From Microbacterium hibisci (GTDB lineage: Bacteria; Actinomycetota; Actinomycetes; Actinomycetales; Microbacteriaceae), in contig NZ_JADIJC010000009.1 in the NCBI RefSeq assembly GCF_015278255.1, positions 62,001 through 126,000 of the forward strand: a DNA stretch of 64,000 nt. Direction: 5' to 3'. Both the position numbers and the translations under genes were made by a program. The notes beneath the pieces were generated by a model, which was not told the origin of the DNA, did no database searches, and saw only the letters and a program-made list of their open reading frames with translations. Within the stretch, counting starts at the first letter, position 1; every line of letters begins with the position of its first letter. This document shows positions 49,540 through 57,398 of this stretch, in pieces.

Positions 49540-50799
49540 ATGAGACGCGTGTGGCCGCTGACCGTCCGGGGAACCGGGGCGGTGGTCCTCGCGGTCGCCT
49601 GCTTCATCGTGGCGGGTGAAGCGGGGCTCGTCGAGCTGATGTACTTCGGCATCCTGCTGATCGCGGTCGTCGCCGCGAGCGTCGCCTCGCTCTACCTCGG
49701 CCGCCGTACCGAGACCGTCACACGCTCTCTGGTGCCCGACGTGGCCTCGGTGGGCGGCGAGTCCCGGGTGTCGGTGCGCGTCGAGGTGCGCACGGCCCTG
49801 CCGACCGCCCCGGGCACGTGGCACGACACGCTTCCCAAAGGTCTCCGCGGCACGGCCGAGGGCGCCTTCCCGGCGCTGGGCTCGGGCCTCCGGGCCGGTG
49901 AGCGCGGCGGCGTCCGCAGCATCGACCTGGTGTACACCGTCACCGGCGCCCGGCGCGGGGTCCATCCGATCGGCCCGCTCACCGTGCGCTCCTCCGATCC
50001 GTTCGGTCTCGCGCGGCGCACCGTCGTCTTCCATCACCGCACGCCCGTCACCGTGGCCCCCGCGGTCATCGACCTGGCGCCGCTGATCGACTATGCCGGC
50101 GCCACCGGCGGACTGCTCCACACCACCACCGACCAGCTCGGTCAGGGGGCCGATAACCTGGTCGCGCGGCCGTACGCGCCAGGCGACTCGATGCGCCGCA
50201 TCCACTGGCGGGCGACGGCGCACCGCGACGAGCTCATGGTGCGTCAGGAGGAGCAGGAGTCCACGCCCGAGGCGACCGTGGTCCTCGATCGCGCGGCGCT
50301 GCGCTGGTCACCCGAGGCGCTGCGCGCACCCGGGGTCGACCCGGGTTTCGAGGCGGGCGTCTCGGCGTGCGTGTCGGCGGTCGCGCGCCTGGTGCACGAC
50401 GGCTATGCCGTCGAGGTCCTCGATTCGGAGGGCAACGTGCTCGTCGAGCGCATCGACGGCGGCGACATGACCGAGGTCGACGCGATGCTCGTGCGGTTCG
50501 CGACGGTGACGGCGCAGCGCGATGACGCACTGCCGCGGCTCGGCCGCCAGTTCGCCGGGATCTCCACAGGGCCCGTCGTGCTGGTCGTCGGCCGCCTCGA
50601 CCCCGCCGATGCGGTGGCCCTGGGGTCGATCGCCCACCACAGCACTCTGCCCGTGCTGCTCAGCACCAGTCCGGTCGGCGATTCGCTCGACATCGCCGCC
50701 GACCACGGATGGCACGTGGCGGCGATCCAGGCCGACCGCGACCTGGCCCTCCCGTGGGCGAACGCGATCGGCCGGGGGGTGCATCATGTCGTCGGCTGA
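49540..50799 (+). CDS. DUF58 domain protein
   Basis: A 419-residue protein with two N-terminal membrane helices (residues about 12-30 and 33-50), an intermediate beta region, and the DUF58 core with MRRIHWRATAHRDELMVRQEE near residue 210. DUF58 proteins are related to VWA domains and work with MoxR ATPases. Only seven bases separate it from moxR; its 3' end overlaps the transglutaminase gene by 14 bases. Confidence 0.9.
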   Translation: MRRVWPLTVRGTGAVVLAVACFIVAGEAGLVELMYFGILLIAVVAASVASLYLGRRTETVTRSLVPDVASVGGESRVSVRVEVRTALPTAPGTWHDTLPKGLRGTAEGAFPALGSGLRAGERGGVRSIDLVYTVTGARRGVHPIGPLTVRSSDPFGLARRTVVFHHRTPVTVAPAVIDLAPLIDYAGATGGLLHTTTDQLGQGADNLVARPYAPGDSMRRIHWRATAHRDELMVRQEEQESTPEATVVLDRAALRWSPEALRAPGVDPGFEAGVSACVSAVARLVHDGYAVEVLDSEGNVLVERIDGGDMTEVDAMLVRFATVTAQRDDALPRLGRQFAGISTGPVVLVVGRLDPADAVALGSIAHHSTLPVLLSTSPVGDSLDIAADHGWHVAAIQADRDLALPWANAIGRGVHHVVG

Positions 50800-53065
50800 C
50801 CGGGTGCGGTCCCCGCGGGCCCGCGGCGGCGAGCGCCTGCTCGCCTTCTCGATCCTGGCGGCGCTCGTCGCGGCCCTCCTCCCGGTGGTGCGCGTGGTCG
50901 ATCCCGGCTGGTGGCTCGTCGGTGCCCTCGCGCTGGCCGCGCTGGTGCTCGCGGCGGGCTACACCGCGCGCCGCTACCGGCTGCCGGCCGTCGCCGTCAC
51001 TCTCATCGAGGCCGCCGTCTGGGTCGTCTTCATGACGCTCGTCTTCCTCAACAGCACGGCGCTCCTGTGGGTGATCCCCACGCTCGACACCTTCCGTGCC
51101 GTCCCGGTGCTGGTCGAGTCGGCCATGGAGGAGATCGCGGTCGGCGCCGCCCCGCTCGAGACCACGCTCGCACTGGCGTTCGTCGTGGTGGGGGCGATGG
51201 GACTGCTGGCGATCGTCGTCGATCACGTCGTGGTGACCGCGCGGATGCCGCTGCTCGCGTCGGTCGGGATCATCGCGGTGTCGCTCATCCCCGCGATCGC
51301 GGCTCCCAGCGACGTGGACGTCATCGGGTTCGTCTTCCTCGCCGTGACGGTCCTCTTCCTCATCAGATCCGAGACCCGGTCGCGCGAGAAGCCGCTGGAG
51401 CGCGAGGCCGAGCGCACCGCGGGTGTGCCCGCGACCGCGCTGGGGATCGGCGCCATCGCCATCGTCGTGGCGGTCGTCGCGACGCCGGTGCTGCCGCAGC
51501 CCGGTGCCCGCGCGGGCAGCGGCATGGGCCCGGGGCCCGGCATCGACGCGACCCTGCAGCTGGGCGACGACCTGAGACGCCCGCAGGAGACGACGGTGCT
51601 GCGCGTGCGCACCGACGCACCCACCGTGCCGTATCTGCGGGCCACCACGCTTTCACGGTTCGAGGGCGGGGTGTGGGAGCCGGACCGCTCGCAGACGGTG
51701 TCGCTCGACAGCGAGCGCGCCTTCGGCGAGCTCGCCTCGGGCGACGACGTCCGGCTCGGGGACTACACCGCGAGGGTCGACGTCGTGAACCTCGACTCGC
51801 CGTGGGCGCCGGTGCCCTACCCCGCGGTCGGCATCAGCGGGCTCGCCGGCGGGCTCTGGGGAGCCGTCCCCTACAACCACACCGTCGCCACCACGAGCGG
51901 CTCGACGCAGGGCCAGTCCTACGAGGTGGTGTACACGCCCCCGCGCCCGACACTCGAGCAGGTGCGAGCCGCCGCGTCCGTCGGCGCGCAGGTGCGCGAC
52001 GAGACGACGGAGCTGCCCACCGACGTGTCACCGGCCATCGCCGAGCTCGCCGCGCAGGTCACCGCCGAAGCGACCAACGACTACGACCGCCTGACGGCGC
52101 TGCAGCGCTGGTTCCGGGGCACCGACTTCCGCTACTCGCTCGAGGCGCCCGTCGAGGAGGGCTTCGACGGCAGCGGCGCTGACGCGGTGGCCCGCTTCCT
52201 CGAGGTGCGTGAAGGCTACTGCGTTCATTTCGCCTCCGCCTTCGCGCTGATGGCACGCACGCTCAACATGCCGTCGCGCATCGTCGTGGGCTACCTTCCG
52301 GGCACCCCCACCTCGGAGAGCGTCGACGGGCAGCCGGTGTTCGCCGTGTCGAGCTCGCAGCTGCACGCGTGGCCGGAGGTGTTCTTCGAGGGCATCGGCT
52401 GGATCCCCTTCGAACCCACATCCGGGCTCGGCGTGCCGACCACCTTCTCCCCCGCGGCGACGACACCCGGTCAGTCCACCGATCCCGATGCGCCGTCGCC
52501 GCAGGCCACGACGACGCCGACCGCCGCCGGCGACGCCGCGCAGATCGACCTCGAGGAGCAGCGCAGCGGAGCAGCCGGGTCGTCGACGCGCACCACCCTC
52601 GACCCGATGCCCATCTTCGGAGCGGTCGCGGCCGTGCTCGTGCTGCTCTCGCTCCCCTTCCTGATCCGCGAGCTGCGCCGGCGGCAGCAGGACCAGGCGG
52701 CACGCCGCGGCGACGCTGCGGCTGCGTGGCAGGCCCTTCAGGAGGCGGCGATCGATGTCGGCATCGCCGTGCCCGCGAGCGAGACCCCGCGCACCTTCGC
52801 ACGCCGGCTCATCGACGAGCACGGGGTTCCGGCATCCGAGATGAACACCGTCCTCACCGCGATCGAACGCGTCAGCTATTCGCGTGCGGGCACCCGGTCG
52901 TACTGGATGGGGGATGCCGCGGCCGACGCGGCAGCCGCCGTCCGCGTCGCTTTGCTCGCCTCGGTGCCGACGCCGCGCCGCATCCTCGCTCTCGTGGCCC
53001 CGCGTTCGCTCGTCATCCGCCCCGGCAGCGTCTACGCCGGCACCGCGCCGGTTCGGGCACGGTAG
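50786..53065 (+). CDS. Transglutaminase-like membrane protein (TgpA type)
   Basis: A 759-residue protein: about six N-terminal membrane helices (DUF3488 region, residues ~15-230), a periplasm-side transglutaminase core with the catalytic Cys in EGYCVHFASAFALMAR and the His in LHAWPEVFFEGIGW, then a Thr/Pro-rich linker, a further membrane helix (MPIFGAVAAVLVLLSLPFLI) and a C-terminal DUF4129-like segment. It is probably an envelope protein-modifying enzyme or protease. Last gene of the moxR operon. Confidence 0.9.
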   Translation: MSSADRVRSPRARGGERLLAFSILAALVAALLPVVRVVDPGWWLVGALALAALVLAAGYTARRYRLPAVAVTLIEAAVWVVFMTLVFLNSTALLWVIPTLDTFRAVPVLVESAMEEIAVGAAPLETTLALAFVVVGAMGLLAIVVDHVVVTARMPLLASVGIIAVSLIPAIAAPSDVDVIGFVFLAVTVLFLIRSETRSREKPLEREAERTAGVPATALGIGAIAIVVAVVATPVLPQPGARAGSGMGPGPGIDATLQLGDDLRRPQETTVLRVRTDAPTVPYLRATTLSRFEGGVWEPDRSQTVSLDSERAFGELASGDDVRLGDYTARVDVVNLDSPWAPVPYPAVGISGLAGGLWGAVPYNHTVATTSGSTQGQSYEVVYTPPRPTLEQVRAAASVGAQVRDETTELPTDVSPAIAELAAQVTAEATNDYDRLTALQRWFRGTDFRYSLEAPVEEGFDGSGADAVARFLEVREGYCVHFASAFALMARTLNMPSRIVVGYLPGTPTSESVDGQPVFAVSSSQLHAWPEVFFEGIGWIPFEPTSGLGVPTTFSPAATTPGQSTDPDAPSPQATTTPTAAGDAAQIDLEEQRSGAAGSSTRTTLDPMPIFGAVAAVLVLLSLPFLIRELRRRQQDQAARRGDAAAAWQALQEAAIDVGIAVPASETPRTFARRLIDEHGVPASEMNTVLTAIERVSYSRAGTRSYWMGDAAADAAAAVRVALLASVPTPRRILALVAPRSLVIRPGSVYAGTAPVRAR

Positions 53066-53106
53066 CCGATCAGGGTAGGATGGTCGACGGCCCTCCGGGG
53101 CCTCCT

Positions 53107-53194
53107 GGAGGATTCGCCTAGTGGCCTATGGCGCACGCTTGGAAAGCGTGTTGGGTGCAAGCCCTCGGGGGTTCGAATCCCCCATCCTCCGCCA
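53107..53194 (+). tRNA. tRNA-Ser (anticodon GGA)
   Basis: Acceptor arm GGAGGAT/ATCCTCC, long variable arm (TTGGGTGCAAGCCCTC region) typical of Ser, anticodon stem CACGC/GCGTG with loop TTGGAAA giving GGA, discriminator G and encoded CCA at 53192-53194. It marks the left border of the arsenic island. Confidence 0.95.
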
Positions 53195-53457
53195 CTGGGT
53201 TTCGTGCAGCCAAGCGACATGCACCCTGCATGCCGCCCGGATCGGTCGGTCGGCTCACGCTCCGCCCGCCCCACTCTCGGTCTGGAGCGCGTTCTCCGAA
53301 GAGCCGCGCCGCGCGGATCCGAACATCGTCGAGCACGCGGCGCGCGCCATCGAGATCGAGCTCGGCAGGGCTGTCGAGAATCGGATGGCGAGGCGTTCCG
53401 CCGCGCGATGCAGGACCGGACCGGGCGACATCAGGACATCCTGCCCGGTCGCCGCCA
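53195..53457. other. Region between tRNA-Ser and arsC without a supported gene
   Basis: This 263-base stretch has open frames on both strands but none with a start signal, family resemblance or the local codon pattern. It may be island scar; I see no integrase remnant and no repeated tRNA 3' end (att) elsewhere in the window. Confidence 0.5.
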
Positions 53458-53874
53458 TCATGCCGCACCGCGCGTGGGAAGAATCTCCGCCAGCAGCGCC
53501 TCTACGCGACCACGGATCTCATCCCGGATCGGTCGCACGGCTTCGATCCCCTGACCTGCGGGATCATCGAGCTCCCAGTCCTCGTAGCGCTTGCCGGGGA
53601 AGATCGGGCACGCGTCGCCGCAGCCCATCGTGATCACGACATCCGATTCCTTCACAGCGTCGACGGTCAGCACCTTGGGAGTGTTGCCGGCGATGTCGAT
53701 GCCTTCCTCGGCCATCGCCTCGACCGCGACCGGGTTGATGACGTGCTTGGGCGCGGACCCCGCGGAGAGCACCTCGACATCGTCGCCGCCGAGCGCACGA
53801 AGGTACCCGGCCGCCATCTGGGAACGGCCGGCGTTGTGGACGCAGACGAACAGGACGGTGGGCTTGTCGCTCAT
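53458..53874 (-). CDS. arsC: Arsenate reductase, low-molecular-weight phosphatase type
   Basis: A 138-residue ArsC. The catalytic P-loop is LFVCVHNAGRSQ with nucleophile Cys11, and the resolving cysteines are in MGCGDACPIFPGKRYEDWELDDP. It reduces arsenate to arsenite; the redox partner in actinobacteria is thioredoxin or mycothiol/mycoredoxin. I chose the ATG at 53874; a GTG at 53895 would add seven residues. It is the last gene of the minus-strand ars operon but has its own operator-like palindrome upstream (53904-53919). Confidence 0.9.
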   Translation of the reverse strand: MSDKPTVLFVCVHNAGRSQMAAGYLRALGGDDVEVLSAGSAPKHVINPVAVEAMAEEGIDIAGNTPKVLTVDAVKESDVVITMGCGDACPIFPGKRYEDWELDDPAGQGIEAVRPIRDEIRGRVEALLAEILPTRGAA

Positions 53875-53903
53875 GGCGGTCTCGCTTTCTCTCACCAGAA
53901 AGC

Positions 53904-53919
53904 ATAGACCGTGATCTAT
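53904..53919. promoter_or_regulatory. Operator-like palindrome upstream of arsC
   Basis: ATAGA-ccgtga-TCTAT is a match to the ATAGAC...GTCTAT site at the start of the arsR-arsC fusion gene. It suggests separate control of arsC by the same regulator. An AT-rich stretch follows towards 53935. Confidence 0.6.
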
Positions 53920-53923
53920 CTAT

Positions 53924-54817
53924 TTATCGTGTCGCTGCAGGTGAACTTTCGGGGAACAACTCATCGAGCAGCCTGCGGACGCGCCCTTCGATGTCGTCCC
54001 TGATCGCACGAACTCGCTCAGGTGACTTGCCGACCGGGTCCTCGAGTTCCCAGTCCAGATAGCGGCGGCCGGGGTAGACCGGGCACGCGTCGCCGCAGCC
54101 CATCGTGACGACGACGTCGGCCGCGCGTACGGCTTCATCGGTGAGCGGCTTCGGGAACTCGCCACCCAGCGAAACGCCGATCTCATTGAGCGCGGAGACG
54201 ATGCTCCGGCGCACATCACTGACCGGCTCCGAGCCGGCCGTTCGCACCGCGACTCGGTCACCGGCGAGCTGTCGGAGGATTCCCGCGGCGATCTGAGAGC
54301 GACCGGCGTTCTGCACGCAGACGAAGAGCACTGTGGGTACGGCCGGGGTGGGTACGTCGTCACGCTGGAGTGCCTCCAGCCGCGAGGCGGCAAACGTCGC
54401 CGTGCGGCTGGCCAGCATCGGGGACTGCGAGTGACCGGCCAGGAGCTGGTGGCTGTCCAGGACGATCGCACGGACGGTCTCACGGCTGAACACGCCGTGG
54501 AAGCGCACGGAAAGGTCGTCGGCGATGCGCTCGAGATCAGGCTCGTCGACGCGCTCTGCGCCACCGAGGATCGAGTCGACAAGATCGGCGTGGGCAGGGG
54601 CGATCGAGTACCAGACGCGGCGCCCGTCCGGCTCTCGCACGACGATGCCGTCGTCGTGCAGCGCCTTCATGTGGTGACTGACCGTCGGCTGCCGCAGTTC
54701 CAAGGACCTCGCCAGCGCCCCGACGAGGGCCCGCCCATCCTGCGAATCACGGATCAGTCGGACTATGCGGACACGCGTCGGATCCCCCAGTGAGGTGATA
54801 CTCACCGCTGGATTCAT
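53924..54817 (-). CDS. ArsR-ArsC fusion: winged-helix repressor joined to arsenate reductase
   Basis: A 297-residue three-part protein. Residues 1-90 are an ArsR-type winged helix (GDPTRVRIVRLI, then LRQPTVSHHMKALHDDGIV). Residues ~98-155 match the three-helix domain (VRFHGVFSRETVRAIVLDSHQLL) that precedes mycothiol-linked ArsC in actinobacteria. Residues ~160-290 are arsenate reductase with Cys167 in LFVCVQNAGRSQ and MGCGDACPVYPGRRYLDWELEDP. There is no Cys before residue 167, so the repressor part lacks the normal thiol As(III) site. The ATG at 54817 has no Shine-Dalgarno and lies eight bases after a TAGACT box, so the transcript may be leaderless. Confidence 0.9.
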   Translation of the reverse strand: MNPAVSITSLGDPTRVRIVRLIRDSQDGRALVGALARSLELRQPTVSHHMKALHDDGIVVREPDGRRVWYSIAPAHADLVDSILGGAERVDEPDLERIADDLSVRFHGVFSRETVRAIVLDSHQLLAGHSQSPMLASRTATFAASRLEALQRDDVPTPAVPTVLFVCVQNAGRSQIAAGILRQLAGDRVAVRTAGSEPVSDVRRSIVSALNEIGVSLGGEFPKPLTDEAVRAADVVVTMGCGDACPVYPGRRYLDWELEDPVGKSPERVRAIRDDIEGRVRRLLDELFPESSPAATR

Positions 54818-54831
54818 AGACGAAAGTCTAT
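54816..54831. promoter_or_regulatory. Operator overlapping the start of the arsR-arsC fusion gene
   Basis: ATAGAC-gaaa-GTCTAT is a perfect 6-bp inverted repeat that covers the likely -10 box TAGACT (54830-54825, minus strand) and the start codon. A weak -35 GTGACG lies 17 bases further upstream. Binding would block initiation, consistent with autoregulation. Confidence 0.65.
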
Positions 54832-54849
54832 CGACGACCCCGGGCGGCG

Positions 54850-55128
54850 TCACACGAGCGCGGACGCCAGATCACGGGCATGGAGCCCCCGACCGGTCAC
54901 CGCCCACTCTCCGTCCGAACGCTCGATCCACTGCATGCTCGCCAGCTGCCAGAGAATCTGGCCGGCGACCCGCGGCAGTCGGCGCATATGAGCGGAGGTG
55001 AGAGCCGTCCGGCGCTCAGCCCACACCCGCGCGACATCGTCGCCGTCGCGAGCACCGCCGCCGTGCACGATGTCGAGCACGATGAGGCGGGACTCGCTGA
55101 GGTACCGCCGGATGGTCGCGTCATCCAC
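54850..55128 (-). CDS. Unknown 92-residue protein in the ars operon
   Basis: I do not recognise this protein. It is mostly helical with a likely winged-helix-like layout (ESRLIVLDIVHGG, then LPRVAGQILWQLASMQWIERSDGEWAVTGRG, which reads as a helix followed by a wing). It has no cysteine and no membrane segment. The GTG start is two bases after the stop of the acetyltransferase gene and its end is 32 bases before the arsR-arsC fusion, so it is co-transcribed with arsenic genes. It could be an extra DNA-binding factor or a partner of the fusion protein. Confidence 0.65.
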   Translation of the reverse strand: MDDATIRRYLSESRLIVLDIVHGGGARDGDDVARVWAERRTALTSAHMRRLPRVAGQILWQLASMQWIERSDGEWAVTGRGLHARDLASALV

Positions 55129-55130
55129 GC

Positions 55131-55646
55131 TCAGTCGCGCTCTACGGTGGCGCTGCGGCGCTCGATGAGGAGGGTGTCGCGCCAGCAGCCGGCGTGCGGG
55201 CCGGCCCCCGATCGGGCGATGCGTTCGCGCCGCCCCACCACTCGGAAGCCCGCCGCTTCGTGGAGCCTGAGGCTCGCGGCGTTCTCAGGGAAGATGCTCG
55301 ACTGGATCGTCCAGATCCTCGCATCCTCGGCAGCGTCGATGAACACATCAAGCAGGCGGCGGCCGATGCCTTGTCCGCGAGCGCTGCGATCGATGTAAAC
55401 CGAGTGCTCGACGACGCCGCGGTACGCCGGACGGGAAGACACCGGCGACGCGGCGATCCATCCGACAAGCACACCGGCGGCGTCGACGGCGACGAACCGC
55501 AGCACGGGCAGCTTCCCGGCATCGAACGCCGCCCAGGTCGGGGTGGCCACCTCGAAGGTCGCCTCCCCGTCCTCGATGCCTTGTGCATAGATCCGCTCGA
55601 CTGCCGGCCAATCAGCCGGCATCATCTCGCGCAGTTCCGTCATCAT
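55131..55646 (-). CDS. GNAT N-acetyltransferase, ArsN/phosphinothricin-acetyltransferase type
   Basis: A 171-residue acetyltransferase. LREMMPADWPAVERIYAQGIEDGEATFE and the acetyl-CoA site ARGQGIGRRLLDVFI, then FPENAASLRLHEAAGFRVVGRRERI, match the PAT/ArsN1 group, which acetylates phosphinothricin and, in ars operons, the arsenical antibiotic arsinothricin. The adjacent ars genes favour the ArsN role; methionine-sulfoximine or other amines are alternatives. It begins one base inside the stop of the ArsO-like gene. Confidence 0.85.
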   Translation of the reverse strand: MMTELREMMPADWPAVERIYAQGIEDGEATFEVATPTWAAFDAGKLPVLRFVAVDAAGVLVGWIAASPVSSRPAYRGVVEHSVYIDRSARGQGIGRRLLDVFIDAAEDARIWTIQSSIFPENAASLRLHEAAGFRVVGRRERIARSGAGPHAGCWRDTLLIERRSATVERD

Positions 55647-56959
55647 CAGCAGCAGCCACCGCCGTTGGCCGCGTCGGTGGAGCAGACCCCCGTCGCGGGA
55701 AGCACCAGCTCGACGTTCGACGCGGATGCGGTGTCGCCGGCGAGCCATGCCGTCACCGAGCGCACCTGCTCGTACCCGGTGGCGAGGAGGAATGTCGGCG
55801 CGCGTCCGTAGGACTTCATGCCGACGATGAAGAACCCTTGCTCCGGGTGGGTGAGCTCCCGGAATCCATGCGGCTCGACGGTGCCGCACGAGTGCACGTT
55901 CGGGTCGATCAGCGGCGCGAGGCGCTTGGGTGCTTCGACGATCTCGTCCAGCTCGAGGCGGATCTCGCGGAGGATGTCGAGGTTCGGCCGGAACCCGGTG
56001 GCATTGACCACGATGTCGGTCTCGTGGGCGACGACCTCTCTCTGGCGGTGGCCGACCAGTTCGACCGCGTCGCCCGCTCGGCGGGCGCGGATGATCTCGA
56101 AGCCGTCGACGAGGGCGATGTCGCCACGCTCCACCGCCCCATCGACCCGGCTGCCGAGGTTCGCCCGACCGGTGAGCTCATCGTCGGGAGAGGACGAGAC
56201 CCGCACCGCCTTGCCGTTGCGGATCAGCCAGGTCACCGTGGTGCCCGGTTCCTCGCGCGCGAGCCGCACCAGGGCCAACAGCGTGTTGGCGGCGGAGTGC
56301 CCGGCGCCGACCACTGTCACACGACGGCCCGCGAACTCCGCACGATCCCTGCCGAGCACATCGGGAAGCGCGGGCGCGACACGGTCAGCGATGTCCGCCA
56401 TCCCCAACAGCTCCAGCCCACTCGACGAGAGCGAATTCGGAGACGTGTACGTGCCGGACGCGTCGATCACAGCGCGCGCGGAGAAGTCCTCGACGTCGCC
56501 CCCTGCGGTGCGGATCCGCACCGCGAAAGGGGTGGAGGCGCGGCGGGCGGAGCGGGTCCGGTCCATCCCGTCGCGGGTGACGCCGATCACCTCGACACCG
56601 GTCCGGATGCGCCCGGCGATGTCGTCCAGAGCGGCCAGCGGCGCGACGTAGTCGTCGACCAGTTCAGCCCCGGTAGGCGCACGCTCCGGGTCGCGCAGTT
56701 CCCAGCCGGTTTCTTCCAGCAGCCGACGGGAGGCGGGATCCACCAGATGCTTCCACGGCGAGAAGAGCCGGGTGTGGCCCCAGGCCCGCACGTTCGCTGC
56801 CACCTCGTCGCCGGATTCGAACACGATGAAGTCGATGCCGCGCTCGAGAAGGTTCGCGGCCGCGGCCAGTCCGATCGGGCCCGCCCCGATGATCGCGACA
56901 GGCAGGGTCGAAGACGGGCCGGCGTCAGCGACTCGGGGGGTCAGGTCGAGAAGGGTCAC
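55646..56959 (-). CDS. FAD-dependent oxidoreductase, ArsO-like
   Basis: A 437-residue flavoprotein with two Rossmann motifs, VAIIGAGPIGLAAAANLLERG for FAD and VTVVGAGHSAANTLLAL for NADPH, and a FATGY-like NATGF near residue 340. This is the layout of flavin monooxygenases. Similar proteins called ArsO are found in actinobacterial ars operons (as in Streptomyces pHZ227) with unproven function. The C-terminus is Cys-rich (GVCSTDAANGGGCC), which could bind trivalent arsenic. I chose the GTG at 56959, which has GGAGG five bases upstream. Confidence 0.85.
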   Translation of the reverse strand: MTLLDLTPRVADAGPSSTLPVAIIGAGPIGLAAAANLLERGIDFIVFESGDEVAANVRAWGHTRLFSPWKHLVDPASRRLLEETGWELRDPERAPTGAELVDDYVAPLAALDDIAGRIRTGVEVIGVTRDGMDRTRSARRASTPFAVRIRTAGGDVEDFSARAVIDASGTYTSPNSLSSSGLELLGMADIADRVAPALPDVLGRDRAEFAGRRVTVVGAGHSAANTLLALVRLAREEPGTTVTWLIRNGKAVRVSSSPDDELTGRANLGSRVDGAVERGDIALVDGFEIIRARRAGDAVELVGHRQREVVAHETDIVVNATGFRPNLDILREIRLELDEIVEAPKRLAPLIDPNVHSCGTVEPHGFRELTHPEQGFFIVGMKSYGRAPTFLLATGYEQVRSVTAWLAGDTASASNVELVLPATGVCSTDAANGGGCC

Positions 56960-57013
56960 AGCATCCTCCAACGGATATCGACGAACTTCGATACCCAGAT
57001 TCTGAACCCACCT

Positions 57014-57029
57014 ATTGACATCTGTCAAT
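57014..57029. promoter_or_regulatory. Shared operator/-35 palindrome between arsO-like gene and arsR
   Basis: ATTGACA-TC-TGTCAAT is a perfect palindrome. It contains a TTGACA -35 box on each strand (57015-57020 plus; 57028-57023 minus). A -10 candidate CAGAAT lies 18 bases on for the minus-strand gene; for arsR TAGTCT at 57036-57041 is only 15 bases away. The Cys-bearing ArsR is the likely ligand. Confidence 0.75.
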
Positions 57030-57047
57030 ATCGACTAGTCTCGATGC

Positions 57048-57398
57048 ATGACCACGATGCTCGACGTGACGGACATCACCGCCGGTGTGTGCTGCGCGCC
57101 CCTGGTGCGCGAGCCGCTGAGTGCGGAGGAGGCCGACCGGCTCGCCGCAACCATGAAGGCGCTCGCTGATCCGACTCGCCTGCGTCTGCTGTCCATCGTC
57201 GCGGCATCCGAGGATTCCGAAGCCTGCGTCTGTGATCTGATCGAACCGGTCGGGCTCAGTCAGCCGACGGTCTCGCACCACCTGAAGATCCTCACCGCTG
57301 CCGGATTCCTCACCCGCAGCAAGCGCGGCACGTGGGCCTATTTCAAGCTCGTGCCCGGCGCCCTCGACCGCGTGTCGCAGCTCCTCGTCGCCTCGTGA
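57048..57398 (+). CDS. arsR: ArsR family arsenic-responsive repressor
   Basis: A 116-residue winged-helix repressor. ADPTRLRLLSIV, C60-V-C62 in CVCDLIEPVGL and SQPTVSHHLKIL form the classical ArsR DNA/metal site; an extra Cys15-Cys16 pair at the N-terminus could give the third thiol, as in other actinobacterial and corynebacterial ArsRs. Binding of As(III) should release DNA. The aquaporin gene overlaps its stop codon (GTGA). Confidence 0.92.
   Translation: MTTMLDVTDITAGVCCAPLVREPLSAEEADRLAATMKALADPTRLRLLSIVAASEDSEACVCDLIEPVGLSQPTVSHHLKILTAAGFLTRSKRGTWAYFKLVPGALDRVSQLLVAS

Noticed and set aside
53118..53468. Minus-strand frame ending AEDGGFEPPRACTQHAFQACAIGH
   Set aside because: The end is the antisense of tRNA-Ser, a well-known annotation artefact, and no start signal or family is visible.
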